Assembly (NCBI GenBank): GCA_002500665.1 | Contig: DLRY01000020.1 | Span: 31,927 to 63,561, forward strand | Reading direction: 5' to 3' | Length of the DNA stretch: 31,635 bases | Origin: Opitutia bacterium UBA7876 | Lineage (GTDB): Bacteria; Verrucomicrobiota; Verrucomicrobiia; Opitutales; Seribacteraceae | Part shown: positions 1 through 8,473 of the stretch, piece by piece | How positions within the stretch are numbered: the stretch's first letter is position 1 | Layout: every line of letters starts with the position of its first letter | Notes under the pieces: model-generated | Told to the model about the DNA's origin: nothing | What the model saw: the letters and a program-made list of their open reading frames with translations, nothing else | Database searches by the model: none | Translations under genes and position numbers: made by a program

Positions 1-642
1 GGGAGCGGGGGAGCCCCCACCTGGCAAAAGGGGAAGCAAGGGAGATGAGGGAGGAGGAACTCTCCTGGATGTGGCGGCGGGGCCCGCGGAACGAGGAGCA
101 AAGGAGGAGGGGTTTGACTTAACCAGAGCCGCGGGCGGTTGGGGAGTAAACTTGGGAACGGGCGGCATGACCTTGGGGCTAGAGGCTTGCGGAGTAGCGG
201 GTTTAGGGGAACTGGGGGGAGGGGCTGAACGCGTCGACACGGAGGGACGGGCGCCCGGTATGGTGGTACTGGGACCGTATAGGTTGAGGTTGAAGGACTG
301 GCTTCCGTAGGTAACGGTGAGGGTTTCCGAATCGGCCTCAAAATCAGTGGCGCTGTATTCCTCGTAGGTCGATTCCCCCAGCGAAACCCATTCACTGAAC
401 TGAGCCTGCACGTTGTAGAGACAAAAGCGGGGAACCCCGTCCAAATAGAAATAGCCTCGAAACTCGACGTCCTGAGAATGATCCTCTTGCTTCTGGGGCA
501 GTCCGCTGGGCCGAAAATTCTTTTTCGGGGTAAAGTTGCTCCTTTGCCGACTTCCTCCGGAGGAAAACGGGGAACGCTGGGCCTCAACCCCGCTTTGCCA
601 TATCAACAAAGCGAAAAACGAGCCGATAAACCGAGTGCGCAT
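1..642 (-). CDS. Secreted proline-rich protein, 3' end outside window
   Basis: The frame stays open from an ATG at 642 down to base 1, giving 214 codons with no stop, so the C-terminus lies outside the window. The protein begins with a signal peptide (MRTRFIGSFFALLIWQSGVEA, cleavage likely before Q22). Next comes a small region at residues ~59-120 rich in beta-type residues and aromatics (core FRGYFYLDGVPRFCLYNV), and then a long Pro/Ser/Ala-rich tail from ~120 onward that resembles a cell-wall- or envelope-spanning linker. It sits 46 bp downstream of crcB on the same strand. I do not recognise the family. The short domain followed by a proline tail recalls small secreted beta proteins of Verrucomicrobiota, but that is only an impression. 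Export is well supported; function is unknown. Confidence 0.75.
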   Translation of the reverse strand, partial: MRTRFIGSFFALLIWQSGVEAQRSPFSSGGSRQRSNFTPKKNFRPSGLPQKQEDHSQDVEFRGYFYLDGVPRFCLYNVQAQFSEWVSLGESTYEEYSATDFEADSETLTVTYGSQSFNLNLYGPSTTIPGARPSVSTRSAPPPSSPKPATPQASSPKVMPPVPKFTPQPPAALVKSNPSSFAPRSAGPAATSRRVPPPSSPLLPLLPGGGSPAP

Positions 643-688
643 GACAACAACTTGCCAAAAAGATCCTGAGGTAGCAAGTGACAAGCGA

Positions 689-1060
689 CTATTGAACCAC
701 GAGGGAAAAAACACGGAACCCCAAAAAGATCGCAAACACGGTTCCGAAGAGGTTCAGACCAAGATAGAGAAAACCGGTGGTCCATTGGCCCTCCTCGATC
801 AACCTGATCAAATCCATCCCAAAGGCGGAAAAGGTCGTGAAACCTCCACACAGGCCTACGACCCAGAATGCCTTGAAGGAATCCGGGGTCGTGGAATTCT
901 CTGCAAACTTAACCAGAAAACCAATCAGGAAAGCCCCCAGCACGTTTACCATCAAAGTAGGCCATGGAAGAAAGGATTTCATCATCAAGCCGACCGCCGC
1001 CCGCAGGACGGAACCGCACGCCCCTCCCGAGGCTACCAAAAGAAAAAAATTAAGGCCCAT
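689..1060 (-). CDS. crcB: Fluoride ion channel CrcB/Fluc
   Basis: This is a 123-residue inner-membrane protein that exports fluoride as a dual-topology dimer in the known family. Four hydrophobic segments are visible. Family signatures are present: a glycine-rich first helix with Arg (GGACGSVLR), the MVNVLGAFLIG segment carrying the conserved Asn, and GLCGGFTTFSAF, which holds the Phe-box and the central sodium site. Length is typical for the family. I chose the ATG at 1060. The frame can be extended to a TTG at 1075, but that would add only a basic stretch with no family match. It lies 38 bp after infC. No fluoride riboswitch could sit directly in front because the infC coding region is there, so expression probably comes from read-through. 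Confidence 0.93.
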   Translation of the reverse strand: MGLNFFLLVASGGACGSVLRAAVGLMMKSFLPWPTLMVNVLGAFLIGFLVKFAENSTTPDSFKAFWVVGLCGGFTTFSAFGMDLIRLIEEGQWTTGFLYLGLNLFGTVFAIFLGFRVFSLVVQ

Positions 1061-1098
1061 TTTCGCGCGGCGCAAACCAGCCTAACCGATCGGGACGA

Positions 1099-1758
1099 TC
1101 ACTCCTCGACCTTTTCGTCCTCGGCTTCTTCCTGAAAATCCTCCTCCTGCTCGTCGTCGGGTTCCTCAACCTCGACCTCCTCAAGGGAGTTGAAGCGTAA
1201 AACCCTCTGGTTTTCAGGAAGGGGCGACAGGTTCACCATGATGAACCGCCCGCTCAATTTGGGCTCGTCGTCGGGTTTCCCAACCCCCTCCAAGTCCTTG
1301 ATGGCGCGTCGGACCAAGTTCATGCCCAAGTCGATGTGCTCCATCTCCCTGCCTCTGAACATGAGGGTTATCTTGAGCTTATTACCTTGGTGAAGAAATT
1401 TTTCGGAACGCCGGACCTTGGTCATGTAGTCGTGCTCCTCGATTCGAGGACGGAACTTGGCCTCCTTGATTCTTTTGGCTGATTTTTCCTTGTTCCTCTT
1501 GTTCTTGCTCAGTTCGTATTTGTACTTTCCGAACTCGAGAATCCTGCACACCGGGGGCCTGGCCGAGGATGCGACCTCCACGAGATCCAAGTGATGGGAC
1601 TTGGCGATCTTAAGGGCTTCATCCGGTGGCATGACGCCAAGCATTCCACCGTCCGGACCGATCACACGCACTTCCCGAGCCCGAATCTTATCGTTCTTCC
1701 TTATGTAGTCGCGGTTATGAAACCGTCTTCTGTTCTTTCCACCTGGTTTCCTTACCAT
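1099..1758 (-). CDS. infC: Translation initiation factor IF-3
   Basis: IF-3 binds the 30S subunit, prevents premature 50S joining and checks the initiator tRNA-start codon pair. The 219-residue product has the usual N-domain (RNDKIRAREVRVIGPDG-like region, ~residues 21-90), the lysine-rich linker helix (LSKNKRNKEKSAKRIKEAKF) and the C-domain with KITLMFRGREMEH. It ends in an unusually acidic tail (~residues 190-219, mostly E and D), so it is longer than the ~180 residues of Escherichia coli IF-3. The start is an ordinary ATG at 1758, not the AUU known from enterobacteria, and no clear Shine-Dalgarno precedes it. The usual partners rpmI and rplT do not follow; crcB does. A 114-bp spacer separates it from the upstream Fe-S carrier gene. 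Confidence 0.96.
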   Translation of the reverse strand: MVRKPGGKNRRRFHNRDYIRKNDKIRAREVRVIGPDGGMLGVMPPDEALKIAKSHHLDLVEVASSARPPVCRILEFGKYKYELSKNKRNKEKSAKRIKEAKFRPRIEEHDYMTKVRRSEKFLHQGNKLKITLMFRGREMEHIDLGMNLVRRAIKDLEGVGKPDDEPKLSGRFIMVNLSPLPENQRVLRFNSLEEVEVEEPDDEQEEDFQEEAEDEKVEE

Positions 1759-1872
1759 GTGGTTATCTGAAGGTAGTTATGATCAAAATGATATTTTCGG
1801 AAGGGGGGTATTCAAAGGAGCGAGAATCTTAATTTTAAAGCGCTGAGGCAAGCCTTAATTTCAGCCCTTGCG

Positions 1873-2244
1873 TCAGAGGTTGAAGCTTTCTCCGCAACTG
1901 CAACTTGCCTTGGCATTCGGGTTGGAAAACTTAAACCCTCCAGCCACCAGTTTGTCTGAATATTCCAAGGTCGTTCCCCTTAGGTAAAGGGCCGTCTTGG
2001 AGTCGACCAACAGACAGATCCCATTGCTTGCAACCGCGATATCCCCCTCTTTGGCATCCTCGACGAACTTCATCTTATAGGAAAGGCCGTTGCACCCTCC
2101 ACCGGTAATCCTTATACGAAGAAAGTTCCCCTTTTCCTCCCTTTCCATTAATTGGATAACCTTAAGTGAGGCGTCCTGGGTTACCTTGACCAGCTTCTCA
2201 TTGCCCTCCCGCGCTTCTGCGGGTATCTCGACCAACTTGCTCAC
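1873..2244 (-). CDS. A-type iron-sulfur carrier (IscA/ErpA/HesB family)
   Basis: This is a small cytoplasmic carrier that holds and delivers Fe-S clusters. The three cluster-ligand cysteines are visible: one in ITGGGCNGLSY and two in the C-terminal CSCGESF motif. The core LRIRITGGGCNGLSY and LVAGGFKFSNPNA match the family along its length. The start is uncertain. No ATG precedes the conserved core. I selected the GTG at 2244 (VSKLVEI..., 123 residues); a TTG at 2292 would overlap the lpxA stop and add 16 residues unlike the family. No isc or suf genes are in the window, so whether it acts as ErpA, IscA or SufA cannot be decided. Confidence 0.88.
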   Translation of the reverse strand: MSKLVEIPAEAREGNEKLVKVTQDASLKVIQLMEREEKGNFLRIRITGGGCNGLSYKMKFVEDAKEGDIAVASNGICLLVDSKTALYLRGTTLEYSDKLVAGGFKFSNPNAKASCSCGESFNL

Positions 2245-2288
2245 GCCACTAAGGTTATGAAGCTCTCCTCGACAAGGCAACCTCGCGT

Positions 2289-3092
2289 TCAATCGTCTTC
2301 CGAAGAGCGACTTCTGACGAAACCCCGTTCTCCATGCAGGAAAAATTCCGCAAAAGAAAGGCCAAGCGAACTCTCGGGGGGGGATGAACCCTCGATGATT
2401 TTTTTAGCATGATGGGACGGGTTCCCGCCCTGCATGAGGATACTCCGGTACAGGTCCTTAAGTTCCTTCATCGTCTCCCGGGCGACTTTCCTTCTCTTCA
2501 GACCAATGAGATTCAAGCCGCAGGCCCTATTCCTTCCCGACACCGTTACTTGGGGAGGAACGTCAGCGGAAACTTCGGCCAATCCGCCGATCATGGAACC
2601 CTCCCCCACCCTCGAGAACTGGTGCAGGCCCGCTCCTCCACCCACGAACACGTGTCCTCCCAGGGAAACGTGTCCTCCCAGAAGGGCCCCGTTGGCCAGG
2701 ATGACGTCGTCTCCAAGGCTACAGTCGTGGGCTACGTGGGAATACCCCATGAGAAAACAATTTCTGCCCACCATCGTCACACCGTCCTCGTACATCGAAC
2801 GATGGACGGTAACGCCTTCGCCCAACCGAGTACCCTCCCCGATCGCGACCGATGAAGCCAGGGTCCGATCGAAGGACAGGTGTTGGGGATCCCCACCCAC
2901 CACCGAGAAGTGTCCCACCCTTACGTTCTTTTCCAGAATGGCGTACTGCTTGATCACTGCATGTGACTCGACGAGACAACCCTCGCCGATTTCCGTCCCC
3001 GACTCGATCACCGCATAGGGACCTACCGAGACCCCTTCTCCGAGCCGGGCGCCCGGGTCAACGATGGCAGTCGAGTGTATTTGGCTTCCCAT
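2289..3092 (-). CDS. lpxA: Acyl-ACP--UDP-N-acetylglucosamine O-acyltransferase LpxA
   Basis: This enzyme catalyses the first step of lipid A biosynthesis, transferring a 3-hydroxyacyl chain from ACP to UDP-GlcNAc in the cytoplasm. The 267-residue protein is built mainly of left-handed beta-helix hexapeptide repeats (for example IGEGTRLGEGVTV and LGDDVILANGALLGG) with a helical C-terminal part. The HVAHDC motif places H122 at the position of the E. coli catalytic histidine (H125). The ATG at 3092 is chosen because it gives the standard MGSQIHSTAIVDPGA start and has GGAG upstream; the frame extends further but would overlap the neighbour. It starts 4 bp after the preceding gene, so the two are probably coupled. 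The usual lpxD/fabZ/lpxB neighbours are absent. Confidence 0.95.
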   Translation of the reverse strand: MGSQIHSTAIVDPGARLGEGVSVGPYAVIESGTEIGEGCLVESHAVIKQYAILEKNVRVGHFSVVGGDPQHLSFDRTLASSVAIGEGTRLGEGVTVHRSMYEDGVTMVGRNCFLMGYSHVAHDCSLGDDVILANGALLGGHVSLGGHVFVGGGAGLHQFSRVGEGSMIGGLAEVSADVPPQVTVSGRNRACGLNLIGLKRRKVARETMKELKDLYRSILMQGGNPSHHAKKIIEGSSPPESSLGLSFAEFFLHGERGFVRSRSSEDD

Positions 3093-3096
3093 TCCT

Positions 3097-3705
3097 TTAC
3101 TCCGAGAACATCTCAAGCTGAGGTTCGCGTACCAAGTCATAGGCCTTCATTAACTGAAGGACCTGAAAGATGGACTTCCCCTGGAAGGACCCCGTGGGAA
3201 CCGATTGGCGCAGCAGGTTGTCCAGAAGAGAGCGCAAAGTGAACACGCCATCGATGCCGAGACCAGCCAGAAAACTAATCGTCTCCCTCAGTTTGCCCTC
3301 AGATTTCGGCAGTGCGGGAACCACCAGCAGACGAAGGAACTCGTCGAAACCGCTTCCCTTCAATTCGGGTCCGGCCGCAAAGGACTCCTCGAGCCGGGCG
3401 TCACCGGCTTCCTGCTTGAAATATTTGAGGAGACGGGCATCGCTGGTCATCAGCGAATTGGCAAAGGACGTATTCCCCCAACCCAGAAGAGCGACCAATC
3501 CGGAACGAATTTGGGACAAGTCTCCCGTAAAGAGGCGAAAATCCAAGCCTTCGGCATTGATGTCAGCGGAGGGGTTGAATACTGCCAAGGTAGGAAAGAG
3601 GGAGACTTTGTTTCGGGGCTCCGTTTCTTCCAGCTGGAGATTTTTTCTAACCAGAAAGCCATTGCTTTCGAAATAGGCCTCCACAACTTCTCGCTCGATC
3701 TCCAT
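3097..3705 (-). CDS. Conserved hypothetical protein between aroB and lpxA
   Basis: This is a 202-residue protein starting MEIEREVVEAYFESNGFLVR. It is soluble, with no signal peptide or membrane segment. I do not recognise a domain with confidence. The N-terminal helix plus 'YFESNGFLVRKN' looks like the start of a nuclease-like or restriction-endonuclease-like fold, but no PD-(D/E)xK catalytic set is evident. The remainder mixes helices with charged loops and ends in LKAYDLVREPQLEMFSE-like sequence. The start at 3705 leaves 16 bp after aroB; an upstream in-frame extension to 3771 would overlap aroB by 50 bp and is basic and low in family-like character. It sits between aroB and lpxA with a 4-bp gap to lpxA, which suggests a co-transcribed gene. 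Confidence 0.75.
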   Translation of the reverse strand: MEIEREVVEAYFESNGFLVRKNLQLEETEPRNKVSLFPTLAVFNPSADINAEGLDFRLFTGDLSQIRSGLVALLGWGNTSFANSLMTSDARLLKYFKQEAGDARLEESFAAGPELKGSGFDEFLRLLVVPALPKSEGKLRETISFLAGLGIDGVFTLRSLLDNLLRQSVPTGSFQGKSIFQVLQLMKAYDLVREPQLEMFSE

Positions 3706-3721
3706 TTGGGGTTTTGAATCC

Positions 3722-4828
3722 TTATTCCGCGCCAACCGACTTCCAGACCTCCTCGACTGCCGAGATCTCAACTTCGCTTGAGACGAAGGACTTCCCGATA
3801 TTTTCCATGAGCACGAAACGCAGGTTTCCGGCCAGCACCTTCTTGTCCGAGCGCATCACTCCGAGCAAGTCATCAACGCGAAGAGGATCGCCAAGACGAT
3901 CGGGCAACTCGTAGGCCTTGAGTAGATTGACGAGGCCTGCTTCGTCGCCCTCCCCGCAATGCCCCATGAGGCGGGATAACCTAAGGGCGCAAACCAAGCC
4001 CACCGCGACCGCCTCGCCATGCAGGTAGGAACCGTACCCCGAAACGGCCTCAATGGAATGGGCAAAGGTATGACCGAGGTTGAGGAGCGCCCTTCCACCG
4101 GTTCCTTCCGCCGTCTCCCGCTCGTCGTTTTCCACGATGCGGGCCTTGTCCGAACAACAGTCTCGAACGATCTCGTTGAGTTCGGGACTTGATGAGCGTA
4201 GCGGGGAGGAAAAGTCCAGAAGCCTCCGGTAGAGCTGCGCGTTACCAAGCAGGCCATATTTGATGATCTCGGCGATCCCGGCGGAAAATTCGCGAACCGG
4301 TAACGAATCCAGGCAACCGAGGTCGACGTAGACGGCACTGGGTTGGTGAAAGGCGCCGACTAGGTTTTTGCCTGAGGAAAGGTTGATTCCGGTCTTTCCG
4401 CCCACCGAACTGTCGACCATGGCGAGAAGAGTCGTGGGCACTTGGTAAAAGGAAACTCCGCGCAGATAGGAAGCGGCGGCGAAACCAGCCAAGTCACCCG
4501 TTACGCCTCCGCCAAAGGCAAAAAGGGAACTGGATCGGTCGATCTTGCCTGCGGACAGGAAGTCCCACAGTTCGGCCAGGCGCTGGACGGATTTCGTTTC
4601 CTCCCCGGAGGGTGCCCTGAAAACCGGTACGTCCGCCCTGAACTTTTCGCAGAAACGAGGGTTGGCATCCATAAGCCCTTGGTCGAATACGGCCACCACC
4701 TTACGGCCCCGGTCAAGCAGAACCTCCTTCATCTCAAGCAACTCCGACTCCAAGTCACGGCCTATGTGAATCGGATAGCTTCTCGCCCCCAGATCTACCT
4801 GAATAATTTCCTTTCCCGCTGAATTCAT
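3722..4828 (-). CDS. aroB: 3-dehydroquinate synthase
   Basis: This is the second enzyme of the shikimate pathway, converting DAHP to 3-dehydroquinate with NAD and a divalent metal in the cytoplasm. The 368-residue product shows the NAD-binding segment GGGVTGDLAGFAAASYLRG, the substrate and metal region VDSSVGGKTGINLSSGKN, and the metal-ligand histidines in LNLGHTFAHSIEA and LHGEAVAVGL. The length matches bacterial AroB. I chose the ATG at 4828 (MNSAGKEIIQVDLG) because the longer frame runs back into ftsY with low-complexity sequence. It lies 25 bp after ftsY. Confidence 0.96.
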   Translation of the reverse strand: MNSAGKEIIQVDLGARSYPIHIGRDLESELLEMKEVLLDRGRKVVAVFDQGLMDANPRFCEKFRADVPVFRAPSGEETKSVQRLAELWDFLSAGKIDRSSSLFAFGGGVTGDLAGFAAASYLRGVSFYQVPTTLLAMVDSSVGGKTGINLSSGKNLVGAFHQPSAVYVDLGCLDSLPVREFSAGIAEIIKYGLLGNAQLYRRLLDFSSPLRSSSPELNEIVRDCCSDKARIVENDERETAEGTGGRALLNLGHTFAHSIEAVSGYGSYLHGEAVAVGLVCALRLSRLMGHCGEGDEAGLVNLLKAYELPDRLGDPLRVDDLLGVMRSDKKVLAGNLRFVLMENIGKSFVSSEVEISAVEEVWKSVGAE

Positions 4829-4853
4829 CTTAGGTGGTTTGCTCTCCCTGCCC

Positions 4854-5789
4854 TCATACGGTTTCCTCGATGGGGACGGGTGGAAAAATGGAATCGAGGT
4901 AGTGCCCGATGGAAAAGGGCTGCAAGTCTTCCGGGGACTCACCCAGGCCGATGAAATAGATCGGTAATTTCAGTTGCCGGTAGATGGAAACCACGGCTCC
5001 CCCCTTCCCCGTTCCGTCCAGTTTCGTAACAACCACTCCGGTAAGGCCGAATTTTTCGTGAAAGGCCTTGGCCTGCTCCAGGACGTTCGTTCCCGTCGAG
5101 CCGTCGATGACCAACCAGGAATGGTGCGGAGCTTCCTCGCTCCTTTTCTGGAGGACCCTTTTCATTTTAGCCAATTCGTCCATCAGGTTCTCCTTCACGT
5201 GCAACCGACCCGCCGTATCGATGATCACCAGGTCATGACCTCTAGACTCCCCGGCGGAATAGGCATCGAAGGCGACGGCGGCCGAATCGGCCCCATGATG
5301 ACCCGCTACGATTTCCAAGTCCAGCCTGTCGGACCAGGACTTGAGTTGCTCCGTGGCCGCCGCGCGAAAGGTGTCGCAGGCGCCGAGGACAACCTTGCTT
5401 CCCTGCTTTTTAAGCCTATGGGCAAGCTTGGCGCAGGTCGTCGTCTTGCCCGAGCCGTTCACCCCGATCATGCAAAGGACCTCGGGAGCCTTGGCCGGTT
5501 CCAAGTTAAAAAGGGCTTCGGAACCTTTAAGAAATCTCTCCACGACGGTGCGGGCTATCTTGCCTGCATCCTCACCCCGCAGCTCTTTTTCCGAACGGTG
5601 AGCCTCGCGTATGGAATCCATGATCTCCTCGGTCGCCTCGACCCCGAAATCACTCTCGTAGAAGGCCTCTTCGATCCGCAGCAACCCTTCCTCGTCCAAG
5701 CTCCCCCTCCCAGTGACCGCGGAAAGCGCTCCCTGCACTGCCTGAGCCCCTTTCTGCAAGCCCTTTTTGAATCTGGAAAAAATACCCAT
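4854..5789 (-). CDS. ftsY: Signal recognition particle receptor FtsY
   Basis: FtsY is the SRP-docking GTPase that brings ribosome-nascent-chain complexes to the membrane. The product has 311 residues: an N helical bundle (~1-95) and the NG GTPase domain with GVNGSGKTTTCAKLAHRLK (P-loop), DTFRAAATEQL, DTAGRLH, TKLDGTGKGG and the closing GLGESPEDLQPF. The long acidic A domain of E. coli FtsY is missing, as in many other bacteria; a short amphipathic N-terminus (MGIFSRFKKGLQKGAQ) may serve as the membrane contact. The start is the ATG at 5789; a TTG two codons upstream is less likely. Confidence 0.96.
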   Translation of the reverse strand: MGIFSRFKKGLQKGAQAVQGALSAVTGRGSLDEEGLLRIEEAFYESDFGVEATEEIMDSIREAHRSEKELRGEDAGKIARTVVERFLKGSEALFNLEPAKAPEVLCMIGVNGSGKTTTCAKLAHRLKKQGSKVVLGACDTFRAAATEQLKSWSDRLDLEIVAGHHGADSAAVAFDAYSAGESRGHDLVIIDTAGRLHVKENLMDELAKMKRVLQKRSEEAPHHSWLVIDGSTGTNVLEQAKAFHEKFGLTGVVVTKLDGTGKGGAVVSIYRQLKLPIYFIGLGESPEDLQPFSIGHYLDSIFPPVPIEETV

Positions 5790-5843
5790 GGTCAAAGGAA
5801 AGGAAAAGTTTCCTGCATATTCTCTCTCGGCAAAGCCCTGCTT

Positions 5844-6422
5844 CTATTTGGGCTGGATCAACAAGGTGCAGGATGAATACTCCACCATGTTGTTAGTGCA
5901 GCAGTCCTTGATCTTGAAGGATTGCACGGTAAGCATTATGATGCGGTCCTTCAAGTCCCAGGTGTCCGTGACGTAGCCTCCGGGATCACCCATCGGGACC
6001 TGCTTGAGCTTGGGAAATGCCCTCGACTCCCTTTTATCGCCATACTTGGCGACCAAGCGCTCACGCAAGTTTTTCCATTGGGGATTGAGCACCTCGTCAT
6101 AGAAGGAGAACTGCCAGCCCTTGGCACCCTCAATCAAGCATAGGGCGAGCTTGCCCTTTTCCAGTTTGCAGGTCAATTCATAGCGGAACCCGTTCCATCT
6201 CACCGCGCACTTGACCAACTCTCGGTCCCTCTCCTCGTAGATCTGGATGAAGCTCGCCTTGCGCAGCTTGTCTAGGACGATCTCTCTTGAATCTCCCTTC
6301 TTCAAGTTCGCATGTATGAAACCCGAACCCAAGTCGGCCATTCCCGGCGACTCGGCGTTGAGGAGTGAGGCCCAGCCAAGAAGGAGAATCAGCAGGCAAG
6401 CCGAGTGGATCGTGAGCTTCAT
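5844..6422 (-). CDS. Small secreted protein with several cysteines, unknown function
   Basis: This is a 192-residue protein with a clear signal peptide (MKLTIHSACLLILLLGWASL, cleavage near NAES). The mature part contains six cysteines, including an adjacent pair (KDCCTNN), so disulfides in the periplasm or outside are plausible. A region around residues 30-60 (LKKGDSREIVLDKLRKAS) resembles the helix-turn that opens small envelope proteins of the SmpA/OmlA type, but the match is weak. AGGA lies directly against the ATG at 6422; a longer frame from a TTG at 6455 has no signal-like start. It sits 33 bp after the toroid gene and 54 bp before ftsY. I do not recognise the family. Confidence 0.72.
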   Translation of the reverse strand: MKLTIHSACLLILLLGWASLLNAESPGMADLGSGFIHANLKKGDSREIVLDKLRKASFIQIYEERDRELVKCAVRWNGFRYELTCKLEKGKLALCLIEGAKGWQFSFYDEVLNPQWKNLRERLVAKYGDKRESRAFPKLKQVPMGDPGGYVTDTWDLKDRIIMLTVQSFKIKDCCTNNMVEYSSCTLLIQPK

Positions 6423-6455
6423 TTCCTGGTAGCGGGGCAAACAGGCGTTCAACAC

Positions 6456-7622
6456 CTAGAGGGAATAGTAGACCCGTTCCAACGAGAGTAGAGCGTAGGC
6501 GGTAACCAGAATGGGATCCCGCTCCCACCACCTGCCGTTCTCATTCATCCAGAATCCCTTCGGATCCTGCTGATTGAGCAACTCAAAGGCCAGTTCCTTG
6601 CGCCAGTCGCGCATCTTGCCTTCGCCGTCCTTGATTTCCTTCATGCCCGAAAGGGAGAGGGCCTTGGCCATGGTATGGTAGTAATAATAGAGTCCCTGCT
6701 CCCCCATTCCCGGGTTCTCCTTAATCGTGTAGTGGGCGCGCAGCCAGTCTCGGACTGCAACCAGACGAGGATCGTTCTCCTTCATCTCGGCATAGATGAA
6801 ACTGAGCAGCCCTGCATAACTCATACTGCCGTAGGAACGGAGGGCAATGGAGCCGTCCTTGCCCTTACGCTCCCCCGCCATGCTGCTCCCGGGGAAATAA
6901 ACGAAGCCTCCACGGTCGTCCTTATGCCCGCTGACCCACTTCTCGTTGTTGGATCCCGGCAGATTCTGGCACTTCTGCACAAAGGCGATGGCCGCATCCC
7001 AATCGAGGTCCAGTTCATCCCCCTCCTTGGATTTGAGGGATTTGTTGGCGTAAAAGAGGGCCTCCATGGCAAGGTGAGTGTTGGAGAGATCGGAGTGGGC
7101 CCATCGGGAACCATAGCCGACTCCACCGTCGAAGACGTTGTCCGCCACCCCTTTCTTGTCGAAGTCCGACTGCTGGTTGATGAGGAATTTGCGGGCGTTC
7201 CTGACGACCTGTTCGTAACTCGGATCTTTGGACTGAAGGAGGGCCAACATACAAATGGAAGTGTTGTAGGAAGCCAAACCCTTGCCGTAAATCCCGCCGT
7301 CGGACTGAACTTTGGAAAGGATAAAGTCAAAGCCCGCCTTTTGATTCTTGGAGAATTTTCCGACCACGGACGGATCCGGATGGCCAAGCATGGCCCTGAG
7401 GGCCAAACCGGTCAGCGCGGGATATTCAGCAACCCCCCAGTTTCCGCTGGTCGCGTTTTGTTCTCCATTGAGCCAAGCGACCCCCTTATCGAGGGCCCGT
7501 CCGATCTCCAACTTGAGGGAAACGGGGTCGGCCGCATGGAGAGATACCCCTAGGAATAACGACGAGAGAAGGCAAAGAGGAAAGGAAAGGAACTTACAAA
7601 AGCCGAGGTCGGAGTATTTCAT
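6456..7622 (-). CDS. Secreted alpha/alpha-toroid protein (prenyltransferase / squalene-cyclase-like repeats)
   Basis: The product has 388 residues: signal peptide at 1-31 (hydrophobic core FPLCLLSSLFLGVSLHAA), then helical-hairpin repeats of the prenyltransferase/squalene oxidase type. Repeat landmarks include ALDKGVAWLNGEQ, GNWGVAEYPALTGLALRAML, SDGGIYGKGLASYNTSICML, GGVGYG...SDLSNTHLAMEAL and QDPKGFWMNENGRWW. No DxDD cyclase motif is visible and the protein is exported, so a hopanoid cyclase role is unlikely; protein or glycan binding is more plausible. Its ATG overlaps the TGA of the YdjY-like gene in an ATGA arrangement, so the two are translationally coupled. Two further toroid proteins are encoded in this window. 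Confidence 0.88.
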   Translation of the reverse strand: MKYSDLGFCKFLSFPLCLLSSLFLGVSLHAADPVSLKLEIGRALDKGVAWLNGEQNATSGNWGVAEYPALTGLALRAMLGHPDPSVVGKFSKNQKAGFDFILSKVQSDGGIYGKGLASYNTSICMLALLQSKDPSYEQVVRNARKFLINQQSDFDKKGVADNVFDGGVGYGSRWAHSDLSNTHLAMEALFYANKSLKSKEGDELDLDWDAAIAFVQKCQNLPGSNNEKWVSGHKDDRGGFVYFPGSSMAGERKGKDGSIALRSYGSMSYAGLLSFIYAEMKENDPRLVAVRDWLRAHYTIKENPGMGEQGLYYYYHTMAKALSLSGMKEIKDGEGKMRDWRKELAFELLNQQDPKGFWMNENGRWWERDPILVTAYALLSLERVYYSL

Positions 7623-8344
7623 TCAGGCAATTTAGCCGATCCCTCGCCTCGTGGCAAGTGGAAGCGGAGGGTTACGGGACATTCCAAGGGCGGCATCTTT
7701 TCCTTGTTCGCATACCACACGTCGTCATTGTCGCTATCGTGTGCGGAGCTGTTGATGATGGCGACGTCGTCCGCGTATACGGCTAGGATCGAGCCGGCGG
7801 ACTCGGCCATGAAGGTTCCCTCCACGATCCTGGAACCGGTGAAGACGAAGGATTGGAGAGGGATGGCCTTCTTATTCTTTTCATTCAGGGCCATGCTCGC
7901 GAGCTCGAGCCTGTGTTTGGTCGCATTAAGCTCCCAACTGACCGTAATCTTCAAACTATGGGCGGAATAATCGATTTCCTTGGGTTCCTCGGCCCACAGA
8001 TTCTCGAAGAAGTCCTTGACAGGTTTGTGCTTGAGCAAAAGCAGGGACGTATGAATCAGTTGAGGACGAACCGCAGTCCGAAAAAGGGATTCGTGGATTT
8101 TCCCGGAATCATGAACTATTCCATACTCGATCAGGCCGTTAACCTGGTTGGTCACTCCAGGGAAGGAAATCTCCCCGGCCGGTTTGTTTATGATGATATC
8201 CCCGAAGCGATAGAGGCCATCGCCCGCCCTCTCGATCTTGGGTAGCGCGGAAGCATTGTCCTCGCCGGAGACCAAGCCGGTGGAGCAAAAGAGCAACAAA
8301 GCCCAAAGAACTTGTGAAAATAAGCGTAGGGTTTCCTGACTCAT
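7619..8344 (-). CDS. Secreted YdjY-like protein
   Basis: This is a 241-residue protein beginning MSQETLRLFSQVLWALLLFC with signal-peptide cleavage near GLVSGED. The mature part contains a pattern I associate with YdjY-domain proteins of PVC bacteria: a short strand run (LYRFGDIIINKPAGEISFPG) followed by LIEYGIVHDSGKIHESLFRT and a helix with LLLLKHKP. The C-terminal half is beta-rich (VEGTFMAESAGSILAVYADD). The molecular role of YdjY is not known to me. The frame extends upstream to 8524, but the ATG at 8344 is the one that yields a signal peptide. It overlaps the toroid gene by 4 bp and faces a second toroid gene across a 168-bp divergent region. Confidence 0.8.
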   Translation of the reverse strand: MSQETLRLFSQVLWALLLFCSTGLVSGEDNASALPKIERAGDGLYRFGDIIINKPAGEISFPGVTNQVNGLIEYGIVHDSGKIHESLFRTAVRPQLIHTSLLLLKHKPVKDFFENLWAEEPKEIDYSAHSLKITVSWELNATKHRLELASMALNEKNKKAIPLQSFVFTGSRIVEGTFMAESAGSILAVYADDVAIINSSAHDSDNDDVWYANKEKMPPLECPVTLRFHLPRGEGSAKLPE

Positions 8345-8473
8345 CAGGGTTATACTGACTTCAAAACTCGGCCATGGCAATTCATTAGGAGCAGGGAGCG
8401 GGAGTTTGGGTTGCCGACCCCTCCGTGCGGGTGAGTTAGAGAACCGTGCATGGAACGAGGGTCTGATGATTTC

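Noticed and set aside
536..1135. 199-codon plus-strand frame
   Set aside because: Overlaps crcB and the start of the secreted Pro-rich gene on the other strand; highly charged, low-complexity translation with no domain.
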